A stretch of 23,608 bases of DNA from Loki-b32 sp964493385 (GTDB lineage Archaea; Asgardarchaeota; Lokiarchaeia; Sigyniarchaeales; SOKP01): contig CAZBNW010000034.1 in NCBI GenBank assembly GCA_964493385.1, positions 1-23,608 on the forward strand, in the 5' to 3' direction. The position numbers were made by a program, and so were the translations under genes. Shown here piece after piece: positions 14,203 to 21,934 of this stretch (the first letter of the stretch is position 1; each line of letters begins with the position of its first letter). The notes beneath the pieces are model-generated. The model was given only the letters and a program-made list of their open reading frames with translations. It was not told the origin of the DNA and searched no databases.

Positions 14203-15513
14203 TTAAATACTTAATATTTCTTTTATAAGTGTTGAGATCTTTTGGTTGTCAAATACCGAAATATTTGCTGTCCTCTTAAACGCATTTATCTGATCCATGT
14301 AATGTTCTTCAAAATGATTTAGAAAATAAACTAATCGTTCTTTTAAACTTTGATGAGCAGGTTTAGATAAAAACAAAGCCAATTTTACCGATTTTCCATA
14401 AGTAGCATGTATATACAAGCCCTTATAATTAATTTCTTTCATAGAGGTAGTACCGCCTATTTCTGATACAAATGAATCCATAGCTGATAAAAAGCCAGAG
14501 ATCAATTCATTATCTACAGGATAATCTTCACTTGAGTGTGAAATCATACTCACACCTGAATTTGGATCAATTATTAATAGACTCCTAAAGATATCTTTAA
14601 ATTTCGGTTTAACTACTATTGAATGTTCCTCAGTAAGTAACACATCTTTGGGTAATAGTTCAAACATAGTGTAAGATTTAGAATTATAAGCTTCACTTTC
14701 TTTAAAGTAATATTTAGAAATTTTAGTCAGTCGGGAGGGAGCTCGAATTGGTTCATGCGGTAACTTTTGAATAAAACCATTTCTTAGTTTTTCATCATGA
14801 TCTTTAGACTTCTTTCCTTTAAGGATTCCGAAAATTTTCTCATGAATTGGGTCAACTACGTAAAGCCATGTACGTAATTTTTGCATATCTGAGATTAACC
14901 TATCCAAACCGATATTAAAAACAGATTTTGGGGTTGTAACAAAAACAGTCCATAAGCTTATTTTTGAAGCTTCACTAATCTTATAAAAAGTGTCTTTATA
15001 ATTTTTCTCTGTCAATTCCTCTCCAGTTCTAACAAAAACAGCCTCTGTTCTTAATAATGGTTTTTTCTTTATTAGATACAGATCTAATGCATAATCTTTG
15101 ATTACAGAAGTGTTATAAACGCTAATTCCCCAATCTGCTCCTTGATCTGCAAATATATCTATTAACTCTTGCTTAGAGATAAAATCAAATCTTGTTAGGT
15201 AATCACATAATTTCTCATCATGAATGATAGTATTTCCTATGTATGTTAAAGGTGTGTCATACTTTTTCTGCAGATCAGGATTTTTTTGATACTTTTTAAA
15301 TAAATGAATGGTTATATAATCAAGCAATTCTAATTTTGTTAGAGATTCATCTTTTAGGGTAGGAATATTATTTTTTTCCATGAAGTTATAAATTTCTTTA
15401 AATCTGCTCCTTACCATTAAGCAATTCAGACATATTATACCAAATTTTCCTTCACTTTCTTTTCGAATGTTTTCTAATATTTCAGTTGAAGATGACATTG
15501 TTTCTGAGTTCAT
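14203..15513 (-). CDS. Uncharacterised protein with a C-terminal longin-like domain
   Basis: A 436-residue soluble protein. Residues about 1-130 are helical and include a CLNCLMVRSRF segment (Cys28 and Cys31). Residues 130-235 look alpha/beta, with strands around EAVFVRTG, LWTVFVTTP and TWLYVVDP. The last about 125 residues (about 310-436) read as a longin/roadblock-type domain: two strands (RSLLIIDP, VSMISHS), a long amphipathic helix (ELISGFLSAMDSFVSEIGG), three strands (MKEINYKGLY, IHATYGK, VKLALFLSK) and a helix (LKERLVYFLNHFEEHYMDQI). Such domains bind small GTPases in eukaryotic trafficking and are notably expanded in Asgard archaea. The assignment rests on pattern, not a search. It lies alone, 60 nt downstream of the phosphatidyltransferase gene, and shares a membrane theme with it only by inference. 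Confidence 0.6.
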   Translation of the reverse strand: MNSETMSSSTEILENIRKESEGKFGIICLNCLMVRSRFKEIYNFMEKNNIPTLKDESLTKLELLDYITIHLFKKYQKNPDLQKKYDTPLTYIGNTIIHDEKLCDYLTRFDFISKQELIDIFADQGADWGISVYNTSVIKDYALDLYLIKKKPLLRTEAVFVRTGEELTEKNYKDTFYKISEASKISLWTVFVTTPKSVFNIGLDRLISDMQKLRTWLYVVDPIHEKIFGILKGKKSKDHDEKLRNGFIQKLPHEPIRAPSRLTKISKYYFKESEAYNSKSYTMFELLPKDVLLTEEHSIVVKPKFKDIFRSLLIIDPNSGVSMISHSSEDYPVDNELISGFLSAMDSFVSEIGGTTSMKEINYKGLYIHATYGKSVKLALFLSKPAHQSLKERLVYFLNHFEEHYMDQINAFKRTANISVFDNQKISTLIKEILSI

Positions 15514-15573
15514 ATTGGTAATTAGATTTTTCGAGTTTTAAAATATTATTATAATTAATTGTAGATAGAAATT

Positions 15574-16209
15574 TCAAAGTTGTTTTGCTTTAAAAATATT
15601 ATATGCATCTCTAAGCCTTAAAAGTGCTGTTACTATAACTAAGACAAAGAAAATCCAGAATATGATACTCCTCCATGGAATTAAAATGATTATTAAAAAT
15701 AAAAATATTAACGTCTCAGAACGTTCCATTAGTCCAGGTCTGTAGTAAATTACTTTTTTTGTTTCTTCTAATTCTTCTACCTTTACTGCACCTCCAACTA
15801 ATAAAAACATAGTTATGCATAAAACAATTGCCCCTAGAGATAAAATTCCTGGCCACATTAAAATCAAAGGATCAGTCGAAATTACAGATATAATTATAAG
15901 GACTTCAACAGTTCTATCACTAAAAATGTCTAGAATTCCTCCGAAAGTTGTAGATTCTTCTAGTCTTGCTAATACTCCGTCTAAAACATCTAGAAAAAAG
16001 GATATAACCATCAAAACAACAGCGCAAAGAATTAATTCAATTTTCCATATTAGTATCCCGCTCAGAAAAATAGATAACGCGCTTAATAAACCGAAAATTA
16101 AACCCAATATAGTTAGTTGATTTGCTGAAATCTTTTTAAAGAATAATTTTTTCGCGATTTTTTCCAAAATTTTATTTAATTTAGGTTTTGAGAGCCATTT
16201 ATCAATCAT
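15574..16209 (-). CDS. CDP-alcohol phosphatidyltransferase
   Basis: A 211-residue integral membrane enzyme that moves a phospholipid moiety from a CDP-linked donor onto an alcohol. The family signature is complete: Asp74-x2-Asp77-Gly78-x2-Ala81-Arg82, then Gly90-x3-Asp94-x3-Asp98, which bind the two metals and the CDP group. The amphipathic start (SANQLTILGLIFGLLSA, 28-44) precedes five to six membrane helices. In archaea these enzymes make archaetidylinositol phosphate, archaetidylserine or archaetidylglycerol phosphate; the acceptor is not readable here. The N-terminus is strongly basic (many Lys in residues 4-26), as for a cytosolic membrane-surface segment. It is followed 60 nt later by the longin-like gene. 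Confidence 0.88.
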   Translation of the reverse strand: MIDKWLSKPKLNKILEKIAKKLFFKKISANQLTILGLIFGLLSALSIFLSGILIWKIELILCAVVLMVISFFLDVLDGVLARLEESTTFGGILDIFSDRTVEVLIIISVISTDPLILMWPGILSLGAIVLCITMFLLVGGAVKVEELEETKKVIYYRPGLMERSETLIFLFLIIILIPWRSIIFWIFFVLVIVTALLRLRDAYNIFKAKQL

Positions 16210-16290
16210 TTAATCAATTATACTCTATATGGCTTGAAATTTAAAAATTAAGGTATAATCAATTTGTACAATAAATTGATTTTTTAAATA

Positions 16291-18288
16291 TTATAATCTA
16301 TCTGTAATAATTGAGTATATTTGTTCCGCGGTAAAGCCTTTAATATCGATTGCAGAACATCTACAATTCCCCGAGCAAGCACCACATCCTTTACATAATG
16401 CTTCATTGATTTTAGCTACAGTTCCAAACCATTTATCTTCAACGAGCTCAATTGCTCCGTAGGTACAATTTTCAACACACATACCGCAAGCAATACATCG
16501 TTCAGGACGGACTATAGCAAAAAAAGGCTCTACCTCGACTTCTCCTTTTGCCATTAAGCCCGCTGCACTTGAAGCAGCTCCTTTAGCTTGAGCTACTGCA
16601 TCAGGAATATCTTTTGGACCTTGAGCAACTCCAGCAATAAAGATCCCCTCAGTTAATGTATCCACAGGTCTTAATTTTGGGTGAGCTTCTAAGAAGAATC
16701 CATCTGCGGATCTTTGGATTCTTAATAGAGATGTAATAATGTCAGCATCTGCTCTTGGCTCTAAACCACAAGATAGTACAAATAAATCAACTTTTAACTC
16801 CATTGGTTGTTGGAGTAGTGTATCTTCTGATCTAATCACAATTCTATGATCCTCATCTTCACTAACTTCGGCAATTCTTCCTCTTACATAATTTATTCCA
16901 TAGTTTCTTCCAGCGGATTCATAAAATTCTTCATAACCTTTTCCAAAGGCTCGCACATCCATATAAAATATATAAATATCAGCATCAGGATGTTTTTCTT
17001 TATATTGTCTTGCTTGTTTTGTTGCATACATACAACAAACTCGAGAACAATATTGATTACCACCCTCTCTAAAATTCCTGCTTCCAACGCACTGAAGGAA
17101 AGCAATACTATGTGGTTCCTTCAAATCTGAGGGCCTTACAGGCTTTCCTATTACCGGTCCAAAAGAACTTAGTAAACGTTCCATTTGAAGTCCAGTAATT
17201 ACATTAGGATATTTCCCATATCCATACTGCTTAAGTTCTGTAGGATCATATAAATCCCAACCTGTAGCAACTATTATAGTACCTACTTTAATTTTTAGGT
17301 ATTCAGGTTCATCGTCATAGTTTATTGCTTCAGGTTCACATACATCTATTCTTACACAAATTCCACATTTTATACAATTTTCCATATCTATAGTATATTG
17401 TCCTGGAACAGCTTGAGGGAATGGAATATAAATTGCTTTCCGTGTAGCTAATCCTAGATCAAATTCATTTCCAACAATAACAGGACAGTAGTCAACGCAT
17501 ATTCCGCAACCAGTACATTTTTCTTGATCTACATAATGAGGTTTTTTTAATATTGTTACTTCAAAATTTCCTATATACCCAGATACTTCTACTACTTCAG
17601 AATATGTTAAAAGTTCAATATTTTTCTCTCGTGATACTTCACTCATTTTAGGTGTAAGAATACAACTTGAACAATCCATTGTAGGAAATGTTTTATCAAG
17701 TTGAGCCATATGACCTCCAATTGTAGGAGTTTTTTCAACTAAATATACTTTATAACCCTCTGTGGCAAGATCTAAAGCAGCATTCATTCCCGCAACTCCT
17801 CCTCCGATTATTAAACAAGAGGGTTCAACTTTTACTTTCTGAACTTCTAGCGGTACCAATTCCCTTGCTTTTGCTATAGCCATTCTAATATGGTCTTTAG
17901 CAGTTTCATATGCCCCTTCTGGCTCTCTCATGTGAACCCATGTGGAGTGTTCTCGAATATTTGCCATCTCAAACAAAAACTGATTCAATCCCGCTTCCTT
18001 ACAGGCAATCCTAAAAGTAGGTTCATGCATCCTTGGAGAACACGCTGCAACTACAACTCTATTTACTAAACCAGCTTCGATATCCTCTTTAATCATTTTC
18101 TGACCTACATCAGAGCAAAAGAACTTATATTCCCGTGCTACTTCCACCTTTGGAAGTGTTTTGGAATATTCAACTAAATCTGGAACTGAAACAACACCAC
18201 TAATATTTACTCCACAATCACAAATATATACTCCAATTTTTGGTCTTTCATTTCCGGTAACTTTTATTTCTTTTTTAGCTTCTGTCAT
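16291..18288 (-). CDS. hdrA: CoB-CoM heterodisulfide reductase subunit A (HdrA-like)
   Basis: A 665-residue flavin and iron-sulfur subunit, the electron-bifurcating core of soluble Hdr complexes. The N-terminal domain has Cys23/Cys25 (CDCGVN), Cys59 and Cys83 (ACSPRMHEPTF), the HdrA-specific cluster site. The FAD Rossmann motif is GGGVAG (162-167), followed by EKTPTIGGHM and DCSSCILTPKM (205-215). An inserted two-cluster ferredoxin has Cys258/261/264/268 and Cys305/308/311/317; the last spacing is unusual (x5, then Glu-Pro). A CSRVCCMYATKQA block (414-426) follows. The C-terminal ferredoxin has Cys598/601/604/608 and Cys632/635/638/642. No selenocysteine is present. It is the last gene of hdrCBA, with an AGGAGT SD (18295-18300) overlapping the hdrB stop. 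Hydrogenase or formate dehydrogenase partners are not in the window. Confidence 0.93.
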   Translation of the reverse strand: MTEAKKEIKVTGNERPKIGVYICDCGVNISGVVSVPDLVEYSKTLPKVEVAREYKFFCSDVGQKMIKEDIEAGLVNRVVVAACSPRMHEPTFRIACKEAGLNQFLFEMANIREHSTWVHMREPEGAYETAKDHIRMAIAKARELVPLEVQKVKVEPSCLIIGGGVAGMNAALDLATEGYKVYLVEKTPTIGGHMAQLDKTFPTMDCSSCILTPKMSEVSREKNIELLTYSEVVEVSGYIGNFEVTILKKPHYVDQEKCTGCGICVDYCPVIVGNEFDLGLATRKAIYIPFPQAVPGQYTIDMENCIKCGICVRIDVCEPEAINYDDEPEYLKIKVGTIIVATGWDLYDPTELKQYGYGKYPNVITGLQMERLLSSFGPVIGKPVRPSDLKEPHSIAFLQCVGSRNFREGGNQYCSRVCCMYATKQARQYKEKHPDADIYIFYMDVRAFGKGYEEFYESAGRNYGINYVRGRIAEVSEDEDHRIVIRSEDTLLQQPMELKVDLFVLSCGLEPRADADIITSLLRIQRSADGFFLEAHPKLRPVDTLTEGIFIAGVAQGPKDIPDAVAQAKGAASSAAGLMAKGEVEVEPFFAIVRPERCIACGMCVENCTYGAIELVEDKWFGTVAKINEALCKGCGACSGNCRCSAIDIKGFTAEQIYSIITDRL

Positions 18289-18298
18289 TTTTTCACTC

Positions 18299-19249
18299 CT
18301 ATATTAATTGGTCCTTAACAATATTTAAGAATGGATCCACAGAAATGAAGGGAGAAACGCCCTGTAATTCATGATTTTTAATTAAGCCTAATAAATTAGG
18401 ATCCATTCCAAACGCAACTCCTAAGAGTTGAGTTATGTATATAACAGGAACTTTAAAAGGCTCCCCAATCATATCAGCATAAATATTATTTACCTCAACT
18501 TGTCCTAGGTCCAATTGAAGGTGACAGAAGGGACAGCAATTTATTATTATATCCGCCCCTACATCTCTCATATTCGTTAACTTCTCACGTGTAAAATCTG
18601 CTGCGACTTCTTTAACAGCAGTTCTAACAGCTCCACCAGCACCACAACACATATATTTATCTTTATAATCAATACTTTTAGCCCCTGTTAGTTCAACTAT
18701 TTCATCAAGAAATCTAGGAGCCTCGTATTCACCATTCCAAGGTCGTTTATCACTTGGTTTTACTATATGGCACCCATAATGCACTGCTACTTTTAAATCT
18801 GAAAATTTTAGTTTAATATAATCTTTTAAATGATCTAATCCCATATCAAGATATAAAGCTTGAACTACATGTTTTGGTTCGAGATTACCGTTGTATATAC
18901 GACCAATTTTAGCAAGATATTCATTAACTTCTTTTTTTAATTCATATTCATGTTCAAGTTCATACCATGCATCTCTGAGAGTTCCATAGCAACCATTACA
19001 CCCTGTAAGAGGATTAGCTCCGATTTCCTCTGCGATAGAAATGTTTCTTGCGGCAATTACTAGCCAAGTTGGTATATGAAATGCTCTAAAAACTCCTGGA
19101 GCAGGACAACATGATGCACCAGGTAAGTCCAAAATCTCAGCAGCGAGATGATCAAAAACATTTCTTATTGAAGCTTCAATCATAGGATAACGATTAGGAA
19201 TAACGCATCCTAAAAAAAATCCATATCGCCAATTATAATTTTCACTCAT
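18299..19249 (-). CDS. hdrB: CoB-CoM heterodisulfide reductase subunit B (HdrB-like)
   Basis: A 316-residue subunit that carries the active site for heterodisulfide reduction in methanogens. Both cysteine-rich CCG domains are complete: Cys15, Cys47-Cys48, Cys84 and Cys87 for the first, and Cys160, Cys201-Cys202, Cys238-Cys239 and Cys242 for the second. These are the ligands of the two unusual non-cubane 4Fe-4S clusters, so the enzyme should be competent. It begins two bases after the hdrC stop with a GAGGG SD (19256-19260), and its stop overlaps the hdrA SD. The physiological disulfide in a non-methanogen is not known; CoM-S-S-CoB or another low-molecular thiol is possible. Confidence 0.93.
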   Translation of the reverse strand: MSENYNWRYGFFLGCVIPNRYPMIEASIRNVFDHLAAEILDLPGASCCPAPGVFRAFHIPTWLVIAARNISIAEEIGANPLTGCNGCYGTLRDAWYELEHEYELKKEVNEYLAKIGRIYNGNLEPKHVVQALYLDMGLDHLKDYIKLKFSDLKVAVHYGCHIVKPSDKRPWNGEYEAPRFLDEIVELTGAKSIDYKDKYMCCGAGGAVRTAVKEVAADFTREKLTNMRDVGADIIINCCPFCHLQLDLGQVEVNNIYADMIGEPFKVPVIYITQLLGVAFGMDPNLLGLIKNHELQGVSPFISVDPFLNIVKDQLI

Positions 19250-19251
19250 AT

Positions 19252-19854
19252 TTATCCCTCTTTATCTTTTTTTTCTGCTTTTGCTCTCTCTTCTTTTAAT
19301 TTTCCTGCGTTATCCATTAATTTTCTAAATCCAACAGCTTTCATTAATTCTTGGCATTCCTTTATAGCTTTAGGATAAGAATGAACTGTTGGTGGTAAAG
19401 GTGGCAATCCATAGGATTCTCTTAAATCTCTCCATTTTTTATTATTTTCGCCAGTTGCAGGTACACCATGGCCTGTAGCATAAAAAATATTATTAGCTAG
19501 CCCGAAATGTGAATCTAAAATATATCCTTCTTCTACTGCAATGTTTCTAAGTTTAATAATCATATCGGTAACAGGGATATTTCTCGGACATCGTTCATAA
19601 CAATAATAACAAGTTGAACATAACCAAATATCAATATCCTGTAAGACTGATTCGTCACCTGTTAAAGCTCGACGAACTGCAGACCGAGTTCTATATGCTG
19701 TTCTTCTTCCAGACGGGCATCCTCCTGTGCATGTCCCACAATTTATGCATGCTCTTATCTTCTCTAAACCAGCATCAACGAATTTTTGTGCAATTCGTGA
19801 ACTCGTGGATTTATAAACTTTTCTTTTAATATATTTTTCTACATTTTCGCTCAT
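19252..19854 (-). CDS. hdrC: CoB-CoM heterodisulfide reductase subunit C (HdrC-like)
   Basis: A 200-residue ferredoxin-like subunit that relays electrons from HdrA to HdrB. Two 4Fe-4S sites are present: Cys36/39/42/46 (CINCGTCTGGCPSGRRTAYR) and Cys79/82/85/89 (CSTCYYCYERCPRNIPVTD). The Gly-Gly-Cys-Pro and the arginine-rich segment after the first site are typical of HdrC. The C-terminal 30 residues are rich in Lys and Glu. It is the first gene of hdrCBA, separated by two bases from hdrB. No clear SD precedes its ATG; the 5' region holds a 14-bp palindrome at 19929-19942. Confidence 0.92.
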   Translation of the reverse strand: MSENVEKYIKRKVYKSTSSRIAQKFVDAGLEKIRACINCGTCTGGCPSGRRTAYRTRSAVRRALTGDESVLQDIDIWLCSTCYYCYERCPRNIPVTDMIIKLRNIAVEEGYILDSHFGLANNIFYATGHGVPATGENNKKWRDLRESYGLPPLPPTVHSYPKAIKECQELMKAVGFRKLMDNAGKLKEERAKAEKKDKEG

Positions 19855-20150
19855 AATTAACTCGAGTCTTTTGTATGTTTTACATATTGATTTGCAATTT
19901 TGTAAAAAAATAAGATGTTTCTTTTACGTGTTTGATCAAACAAATTAACTGATAATCTTGTGAAGGTAAAAGTATATTTCTTAAAAAAATTTGTTATCAA
20001 TACTTAATAACTAAAATCAATTTAATAGTTATTTCTTATATTTTACATTTTTATAAGGAACTTATTGTTAAGAATTCCTTCTAATTATTTAATAAGAATT
20101 ATTTGAAAAAGAGTTAAATATTGTTATTCTTTAGGTTTAAAGTTAGTTAA
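19855..20150. other. AT-rich spacer upstream of hdrC
   Basis: 296 nt without a gene. It holds the presumed hdrCBA promoter region and the palindrome at 19929-19942. Nearer the small-protein gene there is a weak hairpin (AAGGAA at about 20056 with TTCCTT at about 20076), perhaps that gene's transcript end. I see no other ORF or RNA gene. Confidence 0.5.
19929..19942. promoter_or_regulatory. 14-bp perfect palindrome upstream of hdrCBA
   Basis: TGTTTGATCAAACA reads identically on both strands and lies 75-88 nt upstream of the hdrC ATG. The position and perfect symmetry suit a dimeric regulator binding just upstream of, or at, the hdr promoter. No regulator gene is in the window. Confidence 0.4.
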
Positions 20151-20369
20151 TTAGCTTAATTCATCTAAATACTCGATTTGTTTTTCTTTTGATAAAAATG
20201 CTAGTTCTTTTTTAATTTTTTTTTTCTTTTCTTTGGGCAAATCTAAATTTTTCAGTCTATCTCGGATATCTTTTGATAAAACAGTATAGATTCTCATAAA
20301 ATACTTTTTTATCTCTGGTATTTCTTCTATATCTTTGTTATTAATATCTCCTCTAATTTTTATCACCAT
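20151..20369 (-). CDS. Small lysine/glutamate-rich protein, function unknown
   Basis: A 72-residue soluble protein that I do not recognise. It is almost all charged helix after a short strand-like start (MVIKIRG), with a lysine cluster at 47-54 (EKKKKIKK) and a final helix ending EYLDELS. Composition and length would fit a small adaptor or nucleic-acid-associated protein. A TATA-like box places the transcript start exactly at its ATG, which supports a real, leaderless gene. It lies alone between hdrC and the PP-loop gene. Confidence 0.45.
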   Translation of the reverse strand: MVIKIRGDINNKDIEEIPEIKKYFMRIYTVLSKDIRDRLKNLDLPKEKKKKIKKELAFLSKEKQIEYLDELS

Positions 20370-20390
20370 TTATTATATTCATCTGATTAC

Positions 20391-20398
20391 ATTATAAA
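20391..20398 (-). promoter_or_regulatory. TATA-like box of the 72-residue gene
   Basis: TTTATAAT on the minus strand is centred 26 nt upstream of the ATG at 20369. This is the normal archaeal TATA-to-start distance, so the mRNA should be leaderless. Confidence 0.4.
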
Positions 20399-20569
20399 TT
20401 TAAATTTAATTAAAAATTAGGAGTCCAGTTCTTCTTTTTGATGTGCCTAATCTTAAAAAAAACTATCATTAAATGTTCTTGTCTACTTTTATTTTGTTGA
20501 AAAATTTTTTTTTTTTCGTTATGACATTTTCGTAATATTTAAATATATACAATTTCAATGTCGTCTTTG

Positions 20570-21598
20570 TTATAAAATGAATTTTTTCAAAATTTCATGA
20601 TTTTCAATTTCGGTTGTCATTTTACTGCTTAAATTATTATAATCTGTTCCATAAATTACTTGACCACGCGATTCCTCCAAATCAGAATATCTTAATGTCA
20701 ACATGGCGGCATAATTCAATGTTTCTTCATCAAATTCTCCTTGTAGAATTGTAATTGGTCCAGGAACATCCTTAGCTTCCATAATTAAATCATTAGGTTT
20801 TCTAAGATTAAGCAACATTTTGTTTTCATTTTCATTTCTCCCTACAATTATTTTTGATTTTTTATAACGGAAATGTCGTCCATGCTTTAAAATATGTATA
20901 TCCTCCATTTTCAAGTTTTCATTAAATTTAAGGTAATCATTCATCCGATTCGTAAAATGTACATCTGTTAATAAGCAACCCCCACAAGCATAATAATCTT
21001 GTAGTAATCCATGTTTCCTAGCTAGATCTAATTGAGTTTTTCGGCTTCTTCCTTTTATTCCCATTAATTTTTTTCGATCTATTAAACCTTGTTCTTCATA
21101 GATAGTTGGTTTTAGCTGGAGAGCAGATAAGGGTCTTAATAATTTACCTACAAGTCCAGATTCTTTTTCTACAATCTTAAGTGCCTTCTTATGTTGAGAT
21201 TTTGGTCTCTGGTTAAGAACTTCTCCAGTAAAAATAAAATTAGCGTTTATTTGCTTTAAAAATTTTTTTGCTTCTTTTAAAATATATATTCTACAATCAA
21301 GACATGGATTTAGGTTCTTCCCATAGCCGAATTTAGGATTACGGATGATTTCTAAATAATCATCTTTCAAAGGTAAATAATATACTCTTATTCCTAGTTT
21401 TTCATGGAATAAATGTAATCTCGCCTCAGGTTGACCAGATTGTTTTTCATATTGGCAAAAAGGGGATGTAAAATTTAAGCCAATTACTTCAATCCCTTGT
21501 AATTGTAATAAAAGACAAGCAGTTAAGCTATCTAAACCCCCAGATATCAAACCAAGACCAATTAGATGATCTTTTTTTTCCACTTTTTTATCTTTCAT
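20570..21598 (-). CDS. PP-loop ATPase, MnmA/ThiI-like putative tRNA-thiolation enzyme
   Basis: A 342-residue adenylating enzyme of the N-type ATP-pyrophosphatase group. The PP-loop SGGLDS is at 19-24 and the following helix is typical of MnmA and ThiI. NPCLDC (98-103, Cys99/Cys102) matches the position of the MnmA catalytic cysteine motif. TGEVLNQRPKSQ (124-135) is the substrate-side loop, and Cys205/Cys208 (YACGGCLL) is a second cysteine pair that could hold a persulfide or an iron-sulfur cluster. The C-terminal about 110 residues (from GRHFRYKKSKIIVGRNENEN) form an extra domain not found in classic MnmA; it looks like the NFACT-R/DUF814 pattern. Probable role: sulfur transfer to a tRNA uridine. 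Substrate and sulfur donor are unknown. Monocistronic. Confidence 0.72.
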   Translation of the reverse strand: MKDKKVEKKDHLIGLGLISGGLDSLTACLLLQLQGIEVIGLNFTSPFCQYEKQSGQPEARLHLFHEKLGIRVYYLPLKDDYLEIIRNPKFGYGKNLNPCLDCRIYILKEAKKFLKQINANFIFTGEVLNQRPKSQHKKALKIVEKESGLVGKLLRPLSALQLKPTIYEEQGLIDRKKLMGIKGRSRKTQLDLARKHGLLQDYYACGGCLLTDVHFTNRMNDYLKFNENLKMEDIHILKHGRHFRYKKSKIIVGRNENENKMLLNLRKPNDLIMEAKDVPGPITILQGEFDEETLNYAAMLTLRYSDLEESRGQVIYGTDYNNLSSKMTTEIENHEILKKFIL

Positions 21599-21801
21599 AG
21601 TATCAAGTAAAAAAGAATCTAACCAAGAATATTTAAAAATTTTAAATCATTTATTCTTTTCTTTAATTTATTATAATTCTCTTATTTGAATTAAATTACT
21701 CATTTATTTAACCTAATCATAACCTAATTAATTATGTTTTAATCTATAATAGAAAAGCTAAAAAAAAATCAAGGATAAATTTTTATATAATACTAGTGAA
21801 A

Positions 21802-21810
21802 TTTTATAAT
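21802..21810 (+). promoter_or_regulatory. TATA-like box of the tRNA-Cys/cysS unit
   Basis: TTTTATAAT is centred near 21806, about 26 nt before an expected start at about 21832, six bases ahead of the tRNA. It could serve both the tRNA and cysS, because no separate promoter fits in the 35-nt gap between them. Confidence 0.4.
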
Positions 21811-21873
21811 AGAACACGATATTTATAGAATACATAAGCCAGTGTTGCCGAGTCGTAAGGCGATGGCCTGCAG

Positions 21874-21893
21874 ACTTCTTTTCTAAGGAAGAA
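21874..21893 (+). other. Canonical tRNA intron, 20 nt, between positions 37 and 38
   Basis: Removing these bases leaves the seven-base loop CTGCAGA. A near-standard bulge-helix-bulge forms. Loop bases C32-T33-G34-C35 face GAAG at 21888-21891 (three of four pairs, one G-A mismatch). CTT (21875-21877) pairs AAG (21885-21887), and three-base bulges lie on each side. Exact ends are inferred from the 37/38 rule. Confidence 0.65.
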
Positions 21894-21904
21894 AGCCATT
21901 TATC

Positions 21905-21934
21905 ATGGTTATATGATAACCATGGGTGCAAATC
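21905..21934 (+). other. 30-nt insertion in the tRNA-Cys variable region, possible second intron
   Basis: Without this segment the variable loop is a normal five bases (TTATC) followed by the T-stem. The boundaries are ambiguous by several bases because ATCATGG occurs at both ends (21902-21908 and 21932-21938). A 9-bp perfect hairpin, CATGGTTAT with ATAACCATG around an ATG loop (21904-21924), dominates it. The placement given here allows CCATTT (21896-21901) to pair with AAA and TGG around a TCA bulge, a relaxed splice motif only. Confidence 0.45.

Noticed and set aside
20505..20516. Run of 12 T on the plus strand, considered as a terminator.
   Set aside because: Both flanking genes are on the minus strand, where this is an A-run, so it cannot end their transcripts.
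21875..21891. An arm with stem CTTCT/GGAAG and loop TTTCTAA that looks like the anticodon arm of tRNA-Arg (UCU).
   Set aside because: It leaves 11 extra bases before and 43 after the arm, and the discriminator U and the downstream cysS favour Cys. It lies within the canonical intron of tRNA-Cys.
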